Shown piece by piece: positions 59,039-64,000 of a stretch of DNA of 64,000 nt. The DNA is taken from positions 2,568,501 through 2,632,500 of the forward strand of contig NZ_CP157743.1 in assembly GCF_030717995.2 (NCBI RefSeq), in the 5' to 3' direction. A model generated the notes under the pieces. It was not told the DNA's origin. It saw nothing but the letters and a program-made list of their open reading frames with translations, and did no database searches. Positions within the stretch are counted from its first letter, which is position 1. Every line of letters starts with the position of its first letter. The stretch is from Methylomarinum sp. Ch1-1 (GTDB lineage: Bacteria; Pseudomonadota; Gammaproteobacteria; Methylococcales; Methylomonadaceae). The translations under genes were made by a program, and so were the position numbers.

Positions 59039-60832
59039 TTATTGATATTCGCCATATAGTTTTGCGTAAAGACCTTTTTGCCGGATTAAAGTTGCATGTT
59101 TGCCTTGTTCGCAGATGCGTCCCTCTTCGAACACATAGACATGGTCGGCCTGTTTGACCGCGCTTAAACGGTGGGCAATGATGATGGTGGTCTTGTCTTT
59201 TAGAAAATCCGCTAACGCCGCGTGTACTTGATGCTCTGTTTCGGTATCCAGCGCCGATGTCGCCTCATCCAGGATAACGACCTTCGGTTTGCTGACGATC
59301 ATACGGGCGATCGCCAGACGCTGGCGCTGGCCGCCCGACAGGCGCATGCCATGCAGGCCGACCATGGTGTCCAGGCCGTTCTCGAGCCCGGCGACGGATG
59401 CTTCCAATTGTGCGATCTGCAAGGCTCGCCATAATTCCCGATCTGGGATATCGCGGCCTAGCGTGAGGTTGGCTCTAATCGTGTCATTGAACAGCGCGGG
59501 GTGCTGCAACACCGTGGCGACATGCTCGCGGACGATTTCCATACCGATCCGCTCAACCGGTATGTTAGCAAAGTAGATTTTCCCTTGCCGGGGTGGGTAA
59601 AGCCCGATCAAGGTCTGCGCCAGCGTCGATTTGCCGCCGCCACTGGCGCCGACCAGCGCGACTTTCTCGCCTTTTTTGATATTCAGATTGATGCCGTTGA
59701 GCACCGGTTCCTCGTTGTAACTAAAATGCAAGTTTTCGATGCGAACGTCTACCGTGTTGTGATGCTTGAAGGGGTTTTCCAGGTGGGGAAAGTGCGGCTC
59801 CTGGCGTAGCTGGTTTAATCTGTTGACTCTGTGCAAGGCGGCTTTGGCGGCGTAAAAGGCATGCTGAATGCCGAGAATTTCCTGCACCGGGGCCATCATG
59901 AACCACAGGTAACCGAATACGGCTAGCATCTGGCCGATGCTTAAACCCGAATATAACACCATGAACATCGCGATGGCCCTGAAAATATCGAAGCCGAAGA
60001 GGAAAACCAGGAAGCTCAGGCGGCCGGCGGCATCGCTTTTCCAGGCGAAGGCGGTCGAATGGTTCTTCACGGTCAACGCCGAATCGATTAAGCGTTGGCA
60101 ATAATGTTGTTCACGATTGCTGGCGCGAATCTGGTGTATCGCTTCCAAGGTTTCGGTCAAAGACTGTTGGAAAATGGCGTAAGCCTGATTTTCCTTGGCC
60201 TTCAGGTCTTTGATTCGGGAGCCGATAACTTTGGCGAAATAAATCACGACCGGGTTCAGAAACAAGATGAACAAGCCCAGTTGCCAGTGCATCCATAACA
60301 GAATCACCGCCGTGCCGAGCACGGTCAGGCAGGCGACCAGCATTTTGCTGATCGTCGTGCCCATGAAGTTGTCTATTGTATCCAGATCGGTGACCATGTG
60401 GCTGACCACGGTGCCGCTGCCGAGACTTTCATACTCCGACATCGAAATGCTTTGCAAACGATTGATTAAATTGCGCCGAATCCGGAAAATGACGTCCTTG
60501 GCGATTAACGAAAATTGCCGGGTCTGAATGATGTTGAGCGTTAGCGCGAACAATCTCAGCAGCAGACTGACGATCAGGATAACGCCGATATAGGTTAAAG
60601 GGTGGCGCCAGTCGCTGGCGATGAAACGATTAATGAATTCGACGGTGACGCCGGGTTGATCGAGCAGAACCTCGTCAACCAGCAGCGGCATCAGCAAAGG
60701 GACGGGGACGCTGGCGATAGTCGCCAGCAAGGCGACGATATGCGCCGAAAAAAGTTCTTTTTTATGTTCTAATGCAATTTTATATATGTAGTTCCAGGAA
60801 TATTGCGCTTGGGGAGAGCGAGAACGTGTCAC
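59039..60832 (-). CDS. ABC transporter, fused permease and ATPase (MsbA/multidrug type)
   Basis: A 597-residue half-transporter. Six membrane helices (about 25-330) are followed by the nucleotide-binding domain: Walker A GASGGGKST (about residue 400), signature RLSGGQRQRLAIARMIVS, Walker B KVVILDEATSALD, and the H loop in IIAHRLSAV. It works as a homo- or heterodimer exporting lipid or drug substrates; MsbA-type lipid flippase is possible but not shown. It begins at GTG at 60832 with no strong ribosome binding site. The PHP-domain gene follows directly. Confidence 0.93.
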   Translation of the reverse strand: MTRSRSPQAQYSWNYIYKIALEHKKELFSAHIVALLATIASVPVPLLMPLLVDEVLLDQPGVTVEFINRFIASDWRHPLTYIGVILIVSLLLRLFALTLNIIQTRQFSLIAKDVIFRIRRNLINRLQSISMSEYESLGSGTVVSHMVTDLDTIDNFMGTTISKMLVACLTVLGTAVILLWMHWQLGLFILFLNPVVIYFAKVIGSRIKDLKAKENQAYAIFQQSLTETLEAIHQIRASNREQHYCQRLIDSALTVKNHSTAFAWKSDAAGRLSFLVFLFGFDIFRAIAMFMVLYSGLSIGQMLAVFGYLWFMMAPVQEILGIQHAFYAAKAALHRVNRLNQLRQEPHFPHLENPFKHHNTVDVRIENLHFSYNEEPVLNGINLNIKKGEKVALVGASGGGKSTLAQTLIGLYPPRQGKIYFANIPVERIGMEIVREHVATVLQHPALFNDTIRANLTLGRDIPDRELWRALQIAQLEASVAGLENGLDTMVGLHGMRLSGGQRQRLAIARMIVSKPKVVILDEATSALDTETEHQVHAALADFLKDKTTIIIAHRLSAVKQADHVYVFEEGRICEQGKHATLIRQKGLYAKLYGEYQ

Positions 60833-61146
60833 GTTGAGAGTAGTGGCGTTGGTTAAATAACGTAAATTATAACGGTCGGAGCCCTGTTTTGGGAAATATA
60901 GTTATATGGCTATCAACCTGCTGCAGCTAAGTTAAATCCTCCGGTGGTTTGTTCATAGACATGCATCGTTAATCGCGCAAAAGTCTATAATCGCTCTTCT
61001 CTTTGCCCCCTTGGAAGAGTTAACATAGCGCTGTGATGCTTTTCACGTCACTGTATTCAATTGTGAGGCATTGTAGGATGCGCTGACGACAGGAAGCGCA
61101 TCAATAACCCATTCAGTATTGTCACCATCAACCTAACAAACTATCC
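60833..61146. other. 314-bp divergent intergenic region
   Basis: Separates the divergent ABC transporter gene and slt. A degenerate GTAG-footed hairpin lies at 61073-61103 (GTAG + GATGCGC...GCGCATC). No clear promoter pair was found for either side. Confidence 0.55.
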
Positions 61147-63054
61147 ATGCTCGCCAAATTTCAAATATTGATACTCTGCTGTTTGTTGCTGACGGAAACT
61201 GAGGCTATGGCGGTGAAATCGCTGCCGGAAATGAGAGCGGATTTTTTACGGGCGGAAAAGTTGATCCGCACCGATCAGGATGCTGAATATTTTAAGCTGG
61301 CCGATTCATTAACAGACTATGCCTTATATCCTTATTTGCATTACCAATGGTTGAAAAAAAATCTCGATCAAAATAAGGCGATAGAGGATTTTTTATTGGC
61401 TCATCACGAGACGCGTTACGCGGGGCTGTTAAAAAATTTATGGTTGCGCCAGCTGGCCAAACACAAAAACTGGACGGAATTGATCAAGCATTATCGCAGC
61501 AGCAGTAGCGCCGAGCTGCAATGCAATTATTACCGCGCCAAATATAACACCGGTCAGAAGAAAACCGCCTTGGTCGCAGCGAAAAAATTATGGGTTGTCG
61601 GCCATTCGCAGCCGGCAAACTGTGACCCGTTATTCGATGTCTTGATGAAATCTAAATATTTTACCCGAGACATGGTCTGGCGACGTTTTCAAGCTGCGCT
61701 CGGCAAGGGCAGGGTGCAATTGGCGAACTATGTCAAAGGCTTGATGGGAAAAAAAGACCGCGCCGCCGCCGAACTGTGGTTAAAAGTGCATCGGGAACCG
61801 CAGTTGGTTAAGAAACCTGACTGGCATCAAGGCTATCGTCAAGCCGGTTTGATTTTTGCCCATGCCGTCGAGCGTATCGATAGGAAAAATTCGATCAAGG
61901 CGGCCGAGGTTTGGGATCAGCACAAGGATAAATATACCATTCCGCAATATCGGGTCGATCAAATTGAAAGACGCTTGGCGCTAGGTCTGGCTTTCAGGCG
62001 AGACGCTCGCGCCTATAGCCGGCTGGAAAAACTGAATAAGTCCGACCAGGCGGTCAGGGAATGGCGGGTCAGGGCGGCGTTGACCGAGCAGCATTGGCCG
62101 CATGTGGCTGCGGCGCTGGATAAGCTCGATGTCAAGGAAAAACAGCAAGCTAATTGGCAATACTGGCGGGCCAGAAGTTATGATCAAGACGGTAAGCATC
62201 AGCAGGCCCTGCAGCTGTTCAATCAGTTAGCCGGCGATCGCAGCTTTTATGGTTTTTTATCGGCCTATAAACTGAATCAAGAAATCCGTATCGGTGATCG
62301 GCCGATCAGCGTTTCAGCAACCGAAATTGCCGAGCTGGCGTCTCACAAGGATTTTCAGATGATCGAAGAATTGCGCGCAATTGACCGCAATCAAGAGGCT
62401 AAGAGGCAGTGGTGGTATGCGGTGTCGCGGCTGAAAAAAAATGACATCCTGGTTGCGGCAAAGCTGGCTCAGCATTGGCAATGGGATCAGGTGGCTATCT
62501 TTACCATCGCCAAGGCTAAATATTGGGATGATGTAGACTTGAGGTTTCCGGTTAAATATTTGGACCAAGTTAAAGTCAATGCAAGACTGCATGAATTGGA
62601 TCCGGCCATAGTGTTCGGCTTGATTCGGCGGGAAAGCGCCTTCAACGAAAAAGCACGATCGCCGGTTGGGGCTAGAGGCTTAATGCAGATCATGCCGAGA
62701 ACCGGCAGGCAGATCGCCCGCGACTTAAAAGAGCAGTGGCGGAGTGCGCAGAGCCTGTTTAATCCGGAAGTGAACGTCAAGTACGGCACTTACTATTACA
62801 AAAAACTGTTACAGCAGTTTAATGGACATTACGCTTTGGCTGCGGCGGCCTACAATGCCGGACCGCATCGCGTCGAAGGCTGGTTGCCCGATGAAAATGC
62901 GGTTGCGGCCGATATTTGGATCGAAACGATTCCTTTCAAGGAGACGCGCGCCTATGTTTCCGCGGTGTTGACTTATGCGTTGATTTATCAGCAGCGGATG
63001 CAGCGAAATATGTTAAAAATTAAAGATTTTATGCGCGATATTTTGCCAAACTGA
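61147..63054 (+). CDS. slt: Soluble lytic murein transglycosylase
   Basis: A 635-residue periplasmic enzyme that cleaves the glycan backbone of peptidoglycan, releasing 1,6-anhydromuropeptides. Signal peptide about 1-20 (LLLTETEAMA); a long alpha-superhelical doughnut domain (about 30-465) with many aromatic and basic residues; and the C-terminal lysozyme-like SLT domain with catalytic Glu496 in LIRRESAFNEKARSPVGARGLMQIMPRTGRQIAR and AAAAYNAGPHRVEGWL. Length fits Slt70 (about 645). The fab genes follow 74 bases later but are unrelated. Confidence 0.95.
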   Translation: MLAKFQILILCCLLLTETEAMAVKSLPEMRADFLRAEKLIRTDQDAEYFKLADSLTDYALYPYLHYQWLKKNLDQNKAIEDFLLAHHETRYAGLLKNLWLRQLAKHKNWTELIKHYRSSSSAELQCNYYRAKYNTGQKKTALVAAKKLWVVGHSQPANCDPLFDVLMKSKYFTRDMVWRRFQAALGKGRVQLANYVKGLMGKKDRAAAELWLKVHREPQLVKKPDWHQGYRQAGLIFAHAVERIDRKNSIKAAEVWDQHKDKYTIPQYRVDQIERRLALGLAFRRDARAYSRLEKLNKSDQAVREWRVRAALTEQHWPHVAAALDKLDVKEKQQANWQYWRARSYDQDGKHQQALQLFNQLAGDRSFYGFLSAYKLNQEIRIGDRPISVSATEIAELASHKDFQMIEELRAIDRNQEAKRQWWYAVSRLKKNDILVAAKLAQHWQWDQVAIFTIAKAKYWDDVDLRFPVKYLDQVKVNARLHELDPAIVFGLIRRESAFNEKARSPVGARGLMQIMPRTGRQIARDLKEQWRSAQSLFNPEVNVKYGTYYYKKLLQQFNGHYALAAAAYNAGPHRVEGWLPDENAVAADIWIETIPFKETRAYVSAVLTYALIYQQRMQRNMLKIKDFMRDILPN

Positions 63055-63128
63055 AAATTGAGCTGATTTTTTTCTACGACTGTAAGATAATATGAGGTTG
63101 ATTAGAATAATTAGCCAGGTATATTTTA

Positions 63129-63644
63129 ATGGAGAAACAGCATAGTTTTACGCGCGACGAATTATTAATGTCCGGACGGGGCGAGTTGTATGGTCCGGAG
63201 AACGCGCAGTTACCTCTTCCCAATATGTTAATGATGGATCGAATAACGCATATTTCGGATGAAGGCGGTAAGTATGGTAAAGGCGAAATCATTGCTGAAC
63301 TCGATATTACTCCCGACTTGTGGTTTTTCGATTGTCATTTTCAGGGCGACCCGGTCATGCCGGGCTGTCTCGGCCTCGATGCCATGTGGCAGTTAATCGG
63401 ATTTTATTTGTGTTGGTTGGGAGGTCCGGGCAAAGGGCGCGCCTTGGGATGTGGAGAGGTGAAATTTACCGGACAAGTGCTCCCGACTGCGAAGAAAGTC
63501 ACCTATAAAATCGATCTGAAACGTGTCATTATGCGCAAATTGGTGATGGGTATTGCTGATGCCACGATGACTGTGGATGGTAAAACCATTTATGAGGCGA
63601 ATGATCTACGAGTTGGCTTGTTTACTTCAACAAAAGATTTCTAA
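63129..63644 (+). CDS. fabA: 3-hydroxydecanoyl-ACP dehydratase/isomerase
   Basis: A 171-residue hot-dog enzyme that makes and isomerises trans-2-decenoyl-ACP, the branch point of anaerobic unsaturated fatty acid synthesis. Catalytic residues are His70 ([18 protein letters not shown]) and Asp84, identical in spacing to E. coli FabA. Length equals the family (172). A typical FabR or FadR site was not recognised. fabB follows after 12 bases, giving the classical fabAB pair. Confidence 0.97.
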   Translation: MEKQHSFTRDELLMSGRGELYGPENAQLPLPNMLMMDRITHISDEGGKYGKGEIIAELDITPDLWFFDCHFQGDPVMPGCLGLDAMWQLIGFYLCWLGGPGKGRALGCGEVKFTGQVLPTAKKVTYKIDLKRVIMRKLVMGIADATMTVDGKTIYEANDLRVGLFTSTKDF

Positions 63645-63656
63645 AGGTTTAACAAC

Positions 63657-64000
63657 ATGAGAAGAGTCGTCGTAACAGGTTTGGGCATTGTGTCCAGTAT
63701 CGGGAATAATCGCGATGAAGTGGTTGATGCTCTAAAACAAGGGCGATCAGGCATCGCATTTGCGGAAGATTACCAAGAACTGGGGTTCCGTAGTCATGTT
63801 CGGGGTCCTATTAGCATTGATCTGAATGAATTCATCGATCGTAAGGTCAAACGCTTCATGGGCGATGGCGCCGCATTCAATTATATCGCCATGCAACAGG
63901 CGATTGCCGATTCCGGTCTTGCCGATAATGAAGTATCTAACCATCGCACCGGGCTGGTGATGGGGTCGGGCGGACCGTCTACCTCGAATCTGGTTGAGGC
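63657..64000 (+). CDS. fabB: 3-oxoacyl-ACP synthase I, N-terminal part (cut by window end)
   Basis: The first 114 residues of a KAS I condensing enzyme; it begins MRRVVVTGLGIVSSIGNNRDEVVDALKQGRSGIAF and continues through RFMGDGAAFNYIAMQQAI and RTGLVMGSGGPST, typical of FabB. The active-site Cys and two His lie beyond the window. It extends carbon chains of unsaturated acyl-ACPs made by FabA. The start at 63657 is 12 bases after fabA. Confidence 0.96.
   Translation, partial: MRRVVVTGLGIVSSIGNNRDEVVDALKQGRSGIAFAEDYQELGFRSHVRGPISIDLNEFIDRKVKRFMGDGAAFNYIAMQQAIADSGLADNEVSNHRTGLVMGSGGPSTSNLVE

Overview
The window looks like chromosomal DNA of a gammaproteobacterium. The housekeeping set (ftsK, rpoS beside nlpD, dksA-gluQ, fabA-fabB, the Na+-NQR operon with apbE and nqrM, slt, queG, ispG, aat/bpt/trxB) is typical of that class. 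The overall style suggests a methanotroph of the Methylococcales: a secreted MxaD-like SRPBCC protein followed by a secreted YVTN beta-propeller, NnrS and DUF455 membrane/iron genes, a TMEM143-like protein, and very many dispersed palindromic repeats between genes. No methane or methanol oxidation enzyme lies in the window, so this placement is inference. There are no rRNA or tRNA genes, no CRISPR array and no prophage.

Layout. 1-9.1 kb: a small membrane protein, a five-module hybrid histidine kinase with an HD-GYP response regulator, an alpha/beta hydrolase, a REP-associated (RAYT) transposase bounded by perfect 22-bp inverted repeats, and an orphan gene. 9.1-12.2 kb (minus strand): trxB-aat-bpt-efpL, linking thioredoxin reduction, N-degron tagging and an EF-P paralogue. 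12.2-13.8 kb: a gene-free repeat island. 13.8-21.6 kb: ftsK, a membrane c-type cytochrome candidate, threonine aldolase, a TMEM143-like gene and queG. 22-29.8 kb (minus): cysD-cysN interrupted by a four-helix-bundle gene, then acs, gluQ and dksA. 30-34.3 kb: aminotransferase-rhodanese-DUF3581, and mobB-moeA on the other strand. 34.7-37 kb: DnaJ-domain protein, nlpD, rpoS. 38-42.6 kb: DUF455, nnrS, ispG, a phosphoesterase. 43-50.2 kb: nqrABCDEF-apbE-nqrM. 50.5-54.3 kb: CBS protein, sbcB, SRPBCC and YVTN proteins. 55-60.8 kb (minus): an ABC exporter with a PHP-domain gene, and a GCS2/M14/YcgN trio. 61-64 kb: slt, then fabA-fabB running off the end.

The most unusual content is between the genes. 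(1) A palindromic element of exactly 69 bp occurs five times. Two copies sit inside a longer imperfect-palindrome element, and a third copy of that host element at 37.2 kb lacks the 69 bp cleanly, giving an internal filled-site/empty-site comparison. (2) Hairpins with a GTAG foot, the hallmark of REP sequences, occur in clusters and in one textbook inverted pair (REPIN), in the same window as a RAYT gene. (3) A composite repeat built from such hairpins is tandemly amplified with a 255-bp period.

Notable oddities in genes: the hybrid kinase keeps only the two ends of an NMT1/THI5-like periplasmic sensor domain; gluQ has no ATG, GTG or TTG at its expected start; CysN ends in what looks like a decayed APS-kinase domain; and the apbE ribosome binding site lies inside a perfect 11-bp hairpin. 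Family names come from recognised motifs and memory of the families, not from searches.
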